64,000 bases of DNA from JBCDCU01 sp039180865 (GTDB lineage: Bacteria; Pseudomonadota; Alphaproteobacteria; Rhizobiales; JACESI01), in NCBI GenBank assembly GCA_039180865.1, contig JBCDCZ010000001.1, forward strand, positions 1-64,000, written 5' to 3'. Made by a program: the position numbers and the translations under genes. Below are positions 16,854 to 25,030 of this stretch, in pieces. The notes beneath the pieces are model-generated. The model was given only the letters and a program-made list of their open reading frames with translations. It made no database searches and was not told the DNA's origin. The stretch's first letter is position 1; every line of letters begins with the position of its first letter.

Positions 16854-17771
16854 TTAGCGGTTTGAAACAAGCGTTCCGAGCGGTCCTGCTGATCTAACCG
16901 TTGCTCCGCTTGTTGCGGCGAGTGCCCTGAGCGCATCCATGGGACTTGTGAGATTAAGTCGTCCCGAAACGCGTGTTCCCGCGAGTTCCGCGCCGATGAT
17001 GATGACCGGGCCTGGAAGTCTGCGCTCAAGCACATCGACCACTTCGCCGAAGGTCATCCCATCTGCGACAAGAAAGCCTTCCCGCCACGTTGCAATCGTA
17101 TCCAAATCAATAATCTCGAGAACAGGGTCCTCATCGTCCGGCAATTGAAGGCTTTCACCAGGGCTAAGACTAAAGACACGCCCGTCACGCCTGACATCCA
17201 CCGCGCCCTCAGCAACTGCGACAAGAATCTTGTCGTCAATCTTTGCGACTTCAAATGCCGTTCCGGTCACCTCGATAGCGGTTTCGTCTACGTCCACCAC
17301 AAACCGCTTGCCGTTACTTTGGACTTCGAAAAAGGCGGCGCCTTTTAACAGCGTCACGCGGCGAATCTCTAAGTCTGATGCGTCGACCAGAGCGGTCGAA
17401 GCATCAAGATGCGTCCTATCACCGGAGGCGAGAGCTAATTGCTGCATATCAAGGGCTGTGATTGCATCTGCACGCCAATAAATCGAAACCGGCTCATAGG
17501 CGGCGTAGAGGACAGTACCAGCCACTATTGCAACAAGGATCGAGAGATAAGGCGGCTTTTTTGGTTTTGGCTTCAGCGCAAGTTTCGCGGTTCTGACGGC
17601 GCGCAGGACGCGTGCATAAGTCTTTCGTTCTGCCTCACCACGCGCGAGGAATGCCTCCTTTTCCCGTTGCGCCTGCAAATCATCGGGATCTTCGTCAAGG
17701 CGTCGAAAAATCTTTGCGGCCTCCTCGGCGCGCTGCAGTTCTTCCGGGTCCGGGTCATCTGGGTCGGACAT
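16854..17771 (-). CDS. FecR-type anti-sigma/sensor protein, cassette 2
   Basis: This FecR paralogue has an N-terminal sigma-binding helix region, a membrane segment (LSILVAIVAGTVLYAAY), a FecR domain (LALASGDRTHLDASTAL; GTAFEVAKI) and a C-terminal GMTFGEVVDVLERRLPG segment. The frame is open 33 bases further upstream, but the ATG at 17771 gives MSDPDDPDPEE, matching the N termini of the other two copies and the same 305-residue length. It lies between sigma 2 and receptor 2. Confidence 0.88.
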   Translation of the reverse strand: MSDPDDPDPEELQRAEEAAKIFRRLDEDPDDLQAQREKEAFLARGEAERKTYARVLRAVRTAKLALKPKPKKPPYLSILVAIVAGTVLYAAYEPVSIYWRADAITALDMQQLALASGDRTHLDASTALVDASDLEIRRVTLLKGAAFFEVQSNGKRFVVDVDETAIEVTGTAFEVAKIDDKILVAVAEGAVDVRRDGRVFSLSPGESLQLPDDEDPVLEIIDLDTIATWREGFLVADGMTFGEVVDVLERRLPGPVIIIGAELAGTRVSGRLNLTSPMDALRALAATSGATVRSAGPLGTLVSNR

Positions 17772-17843
17772 GTTTGCCGGTTCCATTCGCCGTTCTCTTC
17801 TCACTTACATAACGAACGGGAACGGCAAATTGCCTGAAAAAAA

Positions 17844-18323
17844 TCAGTCGCTGAGGACACAAGTGATCGCAATGATGGTCTCTTCGACAAGACCGTGCGC
17901 GCGGGACCGTGACATTTCCAATCGCTTCCCGATATCTGCGAATGTGAGACCATCAACAAAGCGCATGTGAAAGGCTGCGACGGTTCTCTTCGGGAGTTTT
18001 TCAAGTGCACGCACCACGCGCGCGAGTTCCTGGCGGGCAATTAAGACCCGTTCGCTATCGAACTCCACGTCCTCAAAGAGCATTAATTCCGATAGAGTCT
18101 GCTCTTCGGTTTGGCGTGAGCGAGACCAGTCCAAAGCGAGGTTGGTAACAATACGTTTGAAGATTGGCAGTGCTTTTTCGGATGGGTATGCCTTTTTATC
18201 CCATCTGAGCCAGCTGTCTTGCACCAGTTCCTCAGCTATCGCGCGGCTTTTCACCATCTGGAGCGCAATGCCAATAAGGCGTTCTCTTTCATTAACAAAC
18301 GTCGAAAGCGCAGGATCTGCCAT
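17844..18323 (-). CDS. FecI-type ECF sigma factor, cassette 2
   Basis: A 159-residue ECF sigma factor. Region 2 includes AIAEELVQDSWLRWDKKAYPS and region 4 includes LPKRTVAAFHMRFVDGLTFADIGKRLEMS. It is closest to the sigma factor of cassette 1 and presumably activates the receptor at 14340 after signalling through the adjacent FecR. The upstream gap of about 450 bp carries the tandem repeat element and the terminator-like hairpin of the tonB operon, and no gene. Confidence 0.92.
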   Translation of the reverse strand: MADPALSTFVNERERLIGIALQMVKSRAIAEELVQDSWLRWDKKAYPSEKALPIFKRIVTNLALDWSRSRQTEEQTLSELMLFEDVEFDSERVLIARQELARVVRALEKLPKRTVAAFHMRFVDGLTFADIGKRLEMSRSRAHGLVEETIIAITCVLSD

Positions 18324-18456
18324 TCTTTTACCGACCGGGTTTAAAGAGCTGTTTATCGCACCCTAACCGGCGGTCGAACAGAATACTCAATTGTGAGAAT
18401 TTGAGTTTTCCGGGCGAACCGAGCGAGCGTGGATAGGCTCCTGAATTGCAATCTGA

Positions 18457-18483
18457 TGGCTGGCTTCGCACGCGTGGCTGGCT
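18457..18483 (-). promoter_or_regulatory. Tandem AGCCAGCCA element, cassette 2
   Basis: TGGCTGGCT at 18457-18465 and 18475-18483, 18 bp apart, separated by TCGCACGCG. Nearly identical to the element before cassette 3. The companion box GTGTT-N5-TGCAACA is at 18561-18577. The nearest unit is 134 bp upstream of the sigma gene. Confidence 0.6.
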
Positions 18484-18713
18484 GATGTGAATTCAACTGA
18501 GCCCATCAATTGTTGATGGTCAAGCCGACCACTATTCTAAGAACTCGGTTTTGCGAAAGAGTGTTCCTGATGCAACATCTGATAAAGTGAAAACGATATG
18601 AAATTAGAAATCAGTAGTTATATGCATCCAATCAGTTCAGGTGATTTAAATAAATAGTATTGGGTGAAATCGCATAAGCAGCTGCCTCAACAATACATAT
18701 GGAATAGCTTTAT

Positions 18714-18742
18714 GATCGAAGGACCCTACGTGTCCTTCGATC
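18714..18742 (-). terminator. Hairpin after tonB, probable terminator
   Basis: A perfect 11-bp stem, GATCGAAGGAC paired with GTCCTTCGATC, with a 7-base loop, 33 bp after the tonB stop codon. No long T-run follows on the minus strand, so it may be a weak or factor-assisted terminator, or an mRNA-protecting hairpin. Confidence 0.5.
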
Positions 18743-18774
18743 CCGCGACCGTTTTGGGTATTCAGAAAATCGAT

Positions 18775-19845
18775 TTACCCACGAACGCGGACTGGAATAA
18801 CAAAATTCCGGCGGGCGCCAGATGGCGGTTTCGGAAAAGGGGCTGCCCGACGGACAAGATCAAGAGCCGCCTTATCCACCTCAGACGAACCTGAACTCCT
18901 GGCAACGGAAATGCTTGAAATCCGTCCGCTCTGGGAAATGACAAATCGGATGCGTGCGGTACCCTTCCCTCCCACACGTTTCGCTCTCGTTCGCGCTATG
19001 CGTCTTTGAACCTTTCCAGGATAATTTGAGACCGCAGCATTACCGGCTTTCGCTTTGCGACGGTTTCCTTTTGCGCTCTTTTCGTCAGATTTTCCTTTAG
19101 CCTGTCCGTCTGAGCGACCTTTTTTTCTGTTCGCCGTCGAGTTTGCGTCTTTGCGCCCCTGGTTCCTTTCGGTTCTCTTCTTTTGAACCTTCTTTTTCTG
19201 AGGCGGTTTCTTCTTGGTTGCCGCTTTCGGAGGTGCTGGTGGTTTTGGCTTAGTGACGGGTGCAGGGGTTGCTTCGCGTTCAGGCAAAGGCTCGAGGCTT
19301 TCAACCGGTTCAATCGCCTCTAAGGGCTCGATTAGAACTGGCGCCAGTGCCGCAATTTCCCGAGGTGTCTCAGTCGGCTCGGGAGGCGGCGTCTCGAGCG
19401 GAACTGGGTTCAGGGGATCTGGTATTGGTAGCGCTTCGGCCCGCATTGGAGGGACGACCTCCGTTGGCCTTACCTGGTCCATCCGCTCCGGATCGACTTC
19501 GACGACGTCCTCAATCTTTTGATCAGGTTGTGTTTCTGTCGGTGTTTCGGTATCGGTCACCTGTTCAAGGTCAGTATCCGGTTCCATCCGGTCGGGTTCA
19601 ACCGGTTCCGTTTCCGACACTTCGGCATCATCTTCAGCCACGACAGGGTCCATTGGTTCAAGCTGATCACCTTCCGCGACCATGTCTTCGAAATCGTTGC
19701 CAAGCATCGCAACTTCTGTTGTCGCTCCGCCGGCGATTTCCGCTTTTTCTTCTGCCAGACTGAAGTAAACAAGAGCGCCAAGGTGTATGACCGCCGACGC
19801 CGCTAGCGCAAGAAGCGCTTTCGATAGAGTGCTTTGTGGCATCAC
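18775..19845 (-). CDS. tonB: TonB-family energy transducer
   Basis: A 356-residue TonB-like protein with an N-terminal membrane anchor (LSKALLALAASAVIHLGALVYFSL). A long Pro/Glu-rich periplasmic spacer of acidic then basic character (residues about 45-265) follows. The C-terminal TonB domain has SNYPGKVQRRIARTR, GTARIRFVISQSGRI and a final FVIPVRVRG. It couples ExbB-ExbD proton flow to the outer-membrane receptors of this locus. It is the last gene of the five-gene minus-strand unit and overlaps exbD by four bases. The spacer is longer than in classical TonB proteins. Confidence 0.88.
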   Translation of the reverse strand: MMPQSTLSKALLALAASAVIHLGALVYFSLAEEKAEIAGGATTEVAMLGNDFEDMVAEGDQLEPMDPVVAEDDAEVSETEPVEPDRMEPDTDLEQVTDTETPTETQPDQKIEDVVEVDPERMDQVRPTEVVPPMRAEALPIPDPLNPVPLETPPPEPTETPREIAALAPVLIEPLEAIEPVESLEPLPEREATPAPVTKPKPPAPPKAATKKKPPQKKKVQKKRTERNQGRKDANSTANRKKGRSDGQAKGKSDEKSAKGNRRKAKAGNAAVSNYPGKVQRRIARTRAKRVGGKGTARIRFVISQSGRISSISVARSSGSSEVDKAALDLVRRAAPFPKPPSGARRNFVIPVRVRG

Positions 19846-20264
19846 AGACCCCGTTCCGTCACGACAACGACCCGAGCGGCCCCTTTGGACCGCAATTCAT
19901 TGGAAAGCGCGACCAAATCACGCGCTGGTAACTCTTTATCCGGCACAATTCGGACGATCAGCGCGTTCTCATCCTCTTCAAATGCACTATCGATCGCTTC
20001 GTCGCGTCGATATGAAAGATGGTCATCGATCGTTGTGTCGGTTCCGCGAAAACTCAGCCGCTTATCCGAAAAAATAAGCAGTGCATCGGGCGGTTCTTTA
20101 CCATCAAGGCTGGAGAGTTTGACAAGGGACAGATCACGATCAATTGGAGCTGCGAGCGTTCCGGCGATGAGAAAGAAGATCAGCATCAGGAATACAATGT
20201 TAATCAGCGCAATGGTTGGTTCGGCTTTTTTCCGGGGAGCCCGCGATGTGAGTCTGCCTGCCAT
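19842..20264 (-). CDS. exbD: ExbD/TolR-family protein, copy 2
   Basis: A 140-residue single-pass protein. A basic N terminus (MAGRLTSRAPRKKAEPTIALINIVFLMLIFFLIAG) leads into one membrane segment and a periplasmic ExbD domain. The usual membrane aspartate of ExbD (as in the neighbouring copy, LIDVIFLLL) is replaced by Asn in LINIVFLML. If real, this matters for proton use and suggests that the two ExbD copies have different jobs. One base separates it from copy 1. Confidence 0.82.
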   Translation of the reverse strand: MAGRLTSRAPRKKAEPTIALINIVFLMLIFFLIAGTLAAPIDRDLSLVKLSSLDGKEPPDALLIFSDKRLSFRGTDTTIDDHLSYRRDEAIDSAFEEDENALIVRIVPDKELPARDLVALSNELRSKGAARVVVVTERGL

Positions 20265-20265
20265 A

Positions 20266-20649
20266 TCACTGAACCAGAGTTATGCGAACAGGAGCTGCAC
20301 GGGTCAAAGAGACCATCGTTTCTATCAGGACCTGGGACGTCAACGTCTCACCGATCGAGAGTATGACGATATCCGCCCCCTTCTCATGCAACTCAGCCAC
20401 CTCTGTCTCCGCTTCTTCCAGTGTTCGTATCTGCCCGTTGACCGTTAGAGTTTCAGCGTCACGTTTTATAAAGATTGGCGGTTCTTGCGATCTTGTTGCA
20501 CCGGCTGAGCCACTGGCTGTTACAAGATCGATCTCACCGAATTTCGAGAATGTCGATGAGAGCATAAAAAAGAGAAGCAGGAGAAAAATGACATCGATCA
20601 AAGATGTCATCGAGAGGGTCCTGCGCCGAAATTTCTTCCTTGCAAGCAT
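20266..20649 (-). CDS. exbD: ExbD/TolR-family protein, copy 1
   Basis: A 127-residue ExbD with N-terminal FRRRTLSMTSLIDVIFLLLLFFMLSSTF. The membrane aspartate in LIDVIFLL is the family's proton-conducting residue. A short periplasmic domain follows. It sits between exbB (11-bp gap) and the second exbD. Paired exbD genes with one exbB and one tonB occur in several alphaproteobacterial and xanthomonad uptake loci. Confidence 0.87.
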   Translation of the reverse strand: MLARKKFRRRTLSMTSLIDVIFLLLLFFMLSSTFSKFGEIDLVTASGSAGATRSQEPPIFIKRDAETLTVNGQIRTLEEAETEVAELHEKGADIVILSIGETLTSQVLIETMVSLTRAAPVRITLVQ

Positions 20650-20660
20650 ACTTCCCTCCG

Positions 20661-21365
20661 CTACTGAGCCGCTACGGCCTCTCTGGGTTCAGCTTGCCTT
20701 TGGGTGCTTTGAAGAGGTGCGCCGACCGGGTGAGGCCCAAGAAGGCGGCTTATGATTAATTCGGCGGCTTGTCTTTCCCGCGCAACCCGGCTCTCGAAGT
20801 AGGTCAAAAAGAGAGATGTTGGCATGGCCACGGCGAGACCGACAGCGGTCGTCAGCAGAGCGACCCAGATGCCGCCTGCAAGAATGGACGGATCGACCGC
20901 ATTCCCTGCGTTTTGCAGTGTCTGGAAGGCTTCAATCATTCCGAGAACGGTTCCAAAGAGGCCGAGCAGCGGTGCAATTTGTGCGATTGAATCGAGGATC
21001 CGAAAACCGCGCTCAAGCCGCGAAAGGTTCTGGTCCGCCTCGACACTAAGATAATTTTCCAGCTGGCTTACATCAGGTTTTTGAAGACGCTGCGCATGTA
21101 GAGATCTCATCGCGTCATGGGCAATACGATCACTGAGGGATTTGCGGTCGGAGACTGATGCAATCGCTTTTGTTTCGTGCCCCGATGCCCAATCGGCAAC
21201 AGCGTCCATAGCCCGTTTACGGCTTCCGACACCCAGAATGATGAACTGAACCGCTTTGTAGAGCGCAACAGCGAGAGATATGACTGACAGGACTAAAAGT
21301 ATGGCAACGACCGGGCCGCCAAGGTCAACAATATTCTGAAATTGCTCTGTAATCGCCGCAATCAT
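20661..21365 (-). CDS. exbB: ExbB/MotA/TolQ-family proton channel
   Basis: A 234-residue protein with three hydrophobic segments: the first near residues 18-42, then two in the C-terminal half around ILDSIAQIAPLLGLFGTVLGMIEAF and GGIWVALLTTAVGLAVAMP, the hallmark MotA/TolQ/ExbB region. It forms the pentameric channel around ExbD that powers TonB. It follows the 21371 gene by five bases. Confidence 0.9.
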   Translation of the reverse strand: MIAAITEQFQNIVDLGGPVVAILLVLSVISLAVALYKAVQFIILGVGSRKRAMDAVADWASGHETKAIASVSDRKSLSDRIAHDAMRSLHAQRLQKPDVSQLENYLSVEADQNLSRLERGFRILDSIAQIAPLLGLFGTVLGMIEAFQTLQNAGNAVDPSILAGGIWVALLTTAVGLAVAMPTSLFLTYFESRVARERQAAELIISRLLGPHPVGAPLQSTQRQAEPREAVAAQ

Positions 21366-21370
21366 GATCC

Positions 21371-21841
21371 CTATCCAATAAGCTCAAGCTTGGTTTTGGT
21401 TTCAAGTTTGAGTTCGTTTTCGCATAGGGAAGCGTCTGCGCCGGCTACCTTACAGACGGAGGTACCGTTAATGAGAATGCGGCCCAAGTCAGCACAAGGT
21501 GTCTTAGGAACTGCAAATTGGCGGACCCTCGGTCGTCCATTCGGCAGTTCTTTGAAGTCGAACAGAGTAAGACGCAGGAAAGTTCCGCCTGCGTCAAAAA
21601 GGACCGTTTCGAGAGAGAGACTGTCGATGTCTTGGCCAGTTGCATTGGTTGCAAGAAAAACCAGACGGCACCGTTCTCCATCTTGCTGCGCTGCATTGAG
21701 CTCGATTGAGAGAGATTTCTGAGCAGCGTCTTCCGCAAATGCCGCCTGGGGCAGTCCGAAGGGTACCAGCATCAGCAATGCAACCAGAAAAGTGAACAAT
21801 CGGTTTTTTGATGCGTTGACGTGGCTCGATGCTCGAAACAT
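21371..21841 (-). CDS. Uncharacterised exported protein leading the exb-tonB operon
   Basis: A 156-residue protein with a signal peptide (hydrophobic LFTFLVALLMLVPFGLPQAAFA), so probably periplasmic. The mature part is rich in beta-type segments and has four cysteines (in GERCRLVFLATNATG, KTPCADLG, TSVCKVAG and SLCENEL), which could form two disulfides. I do not recognise a family with certainty. The first-gene position, five bases before exbB, and the shared upstream element argue for a role in TonB-linked uptake. Confidence 0.7.
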   Translation of the reverse strand: MFRASSHVNASKNRLFTFLVALLMLVPFGLPQAAFAEDAAQKSLSIELNAAQQDGERCRLVFLATNATGQDIDSLSLETVLFDAGGTFLRLTLFDFKELPNGRPRVRQFAVPKTPCADLGRILINGTSVCKVAGADASLCENELKLETKTKLELIG

Positions 21842-21877
21842 AGACGATTCCCAATAAGAAGCGATTCAAGACACGAC

Positions 21878-21904
21878 TGGCTTGCTCACAAGGGCTGGCT
21901 GGCA
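21878..21904 (-). promoter_or_regulatory. AGCCAGCCA-type element of the exb-tonB operon
   Basis: TGGCTTGCT (21878-21886) and TGGCTGGCA (21896-21904), 18 bp apart, an imperfect copy of the element before the sigma genes, here only 37-63 bp from the first start codon. A related TGTTGCG-A-rich-CAAC segment lies at 21974-21989. Confidence 0.5.
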
Positions 21905-22027
21905 TCTTATCCTGAGTTTTTCGCTCAGAATAACAATCGCTGTCAACGCAAAAATGGTGCAGAGCAAAATGGCTGTTGCGAAAAAACAACCATATGTTGC
22001 GAAAAGTAAATTGGGTTGAAATTTTGT

Positions 22028-22042
22028 TGACTGAATCAGTCA
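22028..22042. promoter_or_regulatory. Perfect palindrome between exb-tonB and the divergent receptor
   Basis: TGACTGA-A-TCAGTCA, a 15-bp perfect dyad in the 346-bp divergent gap, placed between the two AGCCAGCCA-type elements. It could be a repressor site; no known iron-regulator consensus is matched confidently. Confidence 0.4.
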
Positions 22043-22062
22043 GCAATTAAAAGGTAAAACAA

Positions 22063-22101
22063 AGCCAGCCATTCGGTGTGGGGTAATCCGATAGCCAGCC
22101 A
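22063..22101 (+). promoter_or_regulatory. Paired AGCCAGCCA element of the 22188 receptor
   Basis: AGCCAGCCA at 22063-22071 and again at 22093-22101, 30 bp apart instead of 18. The strand is reversed compared with the other four elements, as is the gene, so orientation relative to transcription is the same in all five. Confidence 0.55.
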
Positions 22102-22187
22102 ACATAATCATGTGTGGCGTGACGGCTGGGTTTCTCTCATAAAATACGACCAGCTCTATGCGTCCGGACCCTGGAATGGATGGGACA

Positions 22188-24509
22188 ATGGGCTGGGTAA
22201 AAACGACTGTTTCTTCAATTGCTCTTATTGCGGCGCTTTCGGGACACGACGCAGTTGCGCAAACTGCGACGGATGGAGATGATTTCGAGCTGGATCTGGT
22301 GACAATCACCACCCGCCGCACACTGGAAGATTTGCAGGATGTTCCCGGCAGTGTGACCGTCCTCTCGGAAGAAAGACTGGAGCGGTCAAATATCAACAAC
22401 ACCGATGATGTGATCCTCAACACGCCCGGTGTCAGCTTCACTGAAAACGCAAGCCCGATAGACCTGAATGTTTCTATCCGCGGGATCACGGATCTTGTTG
22501 GCGCTTCGGGCACGGGACCAACAAACGGCATCTTCCTCGACGGCTTTCTTTTAAACCCGACCGGTGGCGCTGCGTCAATCAATCCGGAACTCGTCGACCT
22601 CGAACAAGTGGAAGTCGCGTTCGGTCCACAGGGAACGGCGTTCGGACGAGGTACGCTTGGCGGTGCCATTAACTTCAGAACCAAGAAACCGACCGATGAG
22701 GTTGAATACTCTTTGGAATTGGAAGCTGGATCCTTTGCAGATGGGCGGGGTGTTGCGATTGCGAATCTGCCGATTTTTGAAGATGGTCTCCTTTCCACCC
22801 GGTTTGTTGTTTTCGGTGAAATTTCAGATGGATTCATCGATTTTGCATCATTGACTGACAACGATTCAATTGGGAGTGATAATGCCGGTGGGCGGTTCAG
22901 CCTGCGCTCGCAACCGACGGATCGTCTGACGTTCGATTTCGGCATATCTTTCGACAGGACCAACCAGGACGATTCGTTTTCCGCGACACAAGAGAGCGTT
23001 GCCGCCGGAGATCCGATCAACGAAGCAAATGTTGCCGAGGGGCTGAACCTCGATCGCCTGGTGACCACTGCCAACATTGTTTACGAGAGCGATATTGGAG
23101 CGTTTAAATCCAATACCGGCTTTCTGGATACGGATGTTTTCTCTGATGAGTCGGATACCGATGGCACGGCTATCGATTTTCTTTCGTCGACCGCTGCTTT
23201 TAACGAACAATCCATTTCCCAGGAGTTCAGATTCGAAAGTGATGAATTTGCTCTTCCGGAAGGATTTGGGAAGGTATCATTCAATATCGGCACAAGTTTT
23301 AGTTTCAGCGAAGATGGACTTGAATCGGTAATTTTGCCGGGGACAGATACACTGCCCACATTCGCGGGCGGGCTGCCGCTTGCTACCCAAGCTGGTCTCT
23401 TGGTCGGCGCAGGTCTCCTCGAAGCATCCGTATTTGGCTTAATGCCAGCGGATCTTGCAGCAGAGGTCGCCGGCGCGTTAGCTACTCCGCCTGAATTTCT
23501 GGGCACCTCCGATACCATTTCATCCACGAGCGTCAACAATTTCGGGGTCTTCGGAGATATTCGCTTCCGGCCGATCGATAAGCTGGAACTTGCCGTTGGG
23601 GCGAGGTTCCACCGCGACTCGGTGACGGTTGAATCAACAACGGCGTTATCCGGCGTTTTCGCAATACCCACTCTTGGCTTCACGGCATCAGACTTTGAAT
23701 CGACAGAGGTTTTCACAGCGGTCACACCGAATGCATCGATCAAATATGATTGGACCGACGACTTCTCGACTTATGTTGCGTTTTCGACAGGATACCGCCC
23801 GGGTGGCGTATTCGCTTCATCAGTCAGCATCGACGCGTTTGATGAGGAACGGGTGCGGTCCATTGAGGGCGGATTTAAATCCACATGGTTCGACAATCGT
23901 CTGCTCGTCAACGCAAGCGGTTACTTCATCGACTATGAGGATATTCAGGTCGCGATCGTGGAAGCGGTCAGCACGCCGACGGGAACCCTCGCGGTTACCA
24001 CTGTCGACAATGCGGCCTCGGCGCGCAGTGTCGGCTCCGAAATCACCATAGCCGCGCTGCCGTTTGATGGATTGCGGCTCGATGCCGGTATTGGCGTGAA
24101 TTTCGCCACGTTCACGGATTTTACCGATTCTCCCTTCGGAGACCTGACGGGAACGCGGCTTCCGAACGCGCCTGTGAATACTTTCTCACTCACGGCGGAT
24201 TATGAGCACCCGGAACCGGTATATAAAGATCTCAAAGCCTTTGTACGGGCTGAATATAATTTCCGCACTGACTTCTCCAATTTGCTGGATCCATCCTTGA
24301 TTACATTCGACGGCTTCGATGTCGCAAACTTCCGGGCAGGGTTAAGAGGGGAGAGTATGTCTATTACAGCCTTCGTCGAAAATGCATTCAATGAAGTCTA
24401 TGCGACCGGATCAACATCACTGCTTGCCGCAGGTTTCGTTGGCGCAGACGTGAATGTTGATGTCGGTGCAACGCGCCGTTTCGGTGTTGTCGGCAGTATC
24501 AAGTTTTAG
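22188..24509 (+). CDS. TonB-dependent receptor without STN domain
   Basis: A 773-residue outer-membrane receptor: signal peptide (MGWVKTTVSSIALIAALSGHDAVAQ), plug beginning VTITTRRTLEDLQDVPGSVTVLS with IRGITDLVG and VAFGPQGTAFGRGTLGG, and a barrel ending RFGVVGSIKF. No STN domain is present, so it cannot signal to FecR in the usual way. Starts at 22158 and 22176 are also in frame; 22188 is chosen because GGATGGG precedes it and the signal peptide then begins at once. It is divergent from the exb-tonB operon and is probably co-regulated with it. The substrate is unknown. Confidence 0.87.
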   Translation: MGWVKTTVSSIALIAALSGHDAVAQTATDGDDFELDLVTITTRRTLEDLQDVPGSVTVLSEERLERSNINNTDDVILNTPGVSFTENASPIDLNVSIRGITDLVGASGTGPTNGIFLDGFLLNPTGGAASINPELVDLEQVEVAFGPQGTAFGRGTLGGAINFRTKKPTDEVEYSLELEAGSFADGRGVAIANLPIFEDGLLSTRFVVFGEISDGFIDFASLTDNDSIGSDNAGGRFSLRSQPTDRLTFDFGISFDRTNQDDSFSATQESVAAGDPINEANVAEGLNLDRLVTTANIVYESDIGAFKSNTGFLDTDVFSDESDTDGTAIDFLSSTAAFNEQSISQEFRFESDEFALPEGFGKVSFNIGTSFSFSEDGLESVILPGTDTLPTFAGGLPLATQAGLLVGAGLLEASVFGLMPADLAAEVAGALATPPEFLGTSDTISSTSVNNFGVFGDIRFRPIDKLELAVGARFHRDSVTVESTTALSGVFAIPTLGFTASDFESTEVFTAVTPNASIKYDWTDDFSTYVAFSTGYRPGGVFASSVSIDAFDEERVRSIEGGFKSTWFDNRLLVNASGYFIDYEDIQVAIVEAVSTPTGTLAVTTVDNAASARSVGSEITIAALPFDGLRLDAGIGVNFATFTDFTDSPFGDLTGTRLPNAPVNTFSLTADYEHPEPVYKDLKAFVRAEYNFRTDFSNLLDPSLITFDGFDVANFRAGLRGESMSITAFVENAFNEVYATGSTSLLAAGFVGADVNVDVGATRRFGVVGSIKF

Positions 24510-24516
24510 GAGCGCA

Positions 24517-24612
24517 ATGATTGCGATCCTGCTGACCGTCCTTCTATTTCTGGCGGCACTTTCAGCATTCGTTTGCGTCAGCCCGTCGCGCTGGTTAAAC
24601 AGCTTCCGCTAG
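24517..24612 (+). pseudogene. Short DUF3325-like remnant
   Basis: A 31-codon frame starting 7 bp after the receptor stop with AGGAG ahead: MIAILLTVLLFLAALSAFVCVSP, then SRWLNSFR and stop. It looks like the first membrane segment of a DUF3325 protein (compare MTALLSFAAVLISFLGLAYLC at 9274), ending abruptly. It may be a truncated relic of an accessory gene that once followed this receptor, or a genuine microprotein. Confidence 0.4.
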
Positions 24613-24644
24613 AGCTGGACGTAGCTGAATGCGCAGGAAGCGGG

Positions 24645-25030
24645 TCATGTGCCCGTTTTCATCGGCGGACCTTGATCAAAAGCGCAGCGAAGGACCGGAA
24701 CGAACTCAAGGCAGAATTGCCCCCTTCCTGTGACGAGGGTGGGCCGGGATACAAACCGACGGTTTTCCTGATAATCCGACATAAGCTTTGTCACCGACCA
24801 TCCGATGACCAGAATTGCTCCGATCCAAATCGCGAACGCTGCAATATTGTGAAAGGACGAGTGCGACTGCCAAAGGGGGGCATCAGGCAACATATCGATA
24901 TCCAGGAAAGATGGATGGATGCTCTTGTTTCAGATTGATGGCGTTTAATGCGCCTTGGATTGGCGTAACAGAAATAGCTGGGCCCCGACGCGCTCATGAG
25001 GATTGCGACAGTTGTCACAAATGGGGTCAC
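24645..25030 (-). pseudogene. DUF3325 paralogue, frameshifted
   Basis: Starting at a GTG that overlaps the PepSY stop (25028-25030), the frame reads SYFCYANPRRIKRHQSETR, then ISICCLMPP, matching the intact protein at 9011-9274 (AYLCFADPKRH; LCLIVPP). Similarity then continues in another frame: FAIWIGAILVIGWSVTKLM against LVIWIGATSVVGWSIVNLM. The switch falls at a run of six G on the plus strand (24875-24880). An indel in this homopolymer explains it, unless it is a sequencing error. The second frame then runs past the normal end. Confidence 0.75.

Noticed and set aside
22040..23077. Long open frame on the minus strand (345 codons)
   Set aside because: It is antisense to the receptor gene at 22188, Ser/Arg/Pro-rich, and has no recognisable domain; a shadow of the real gene.
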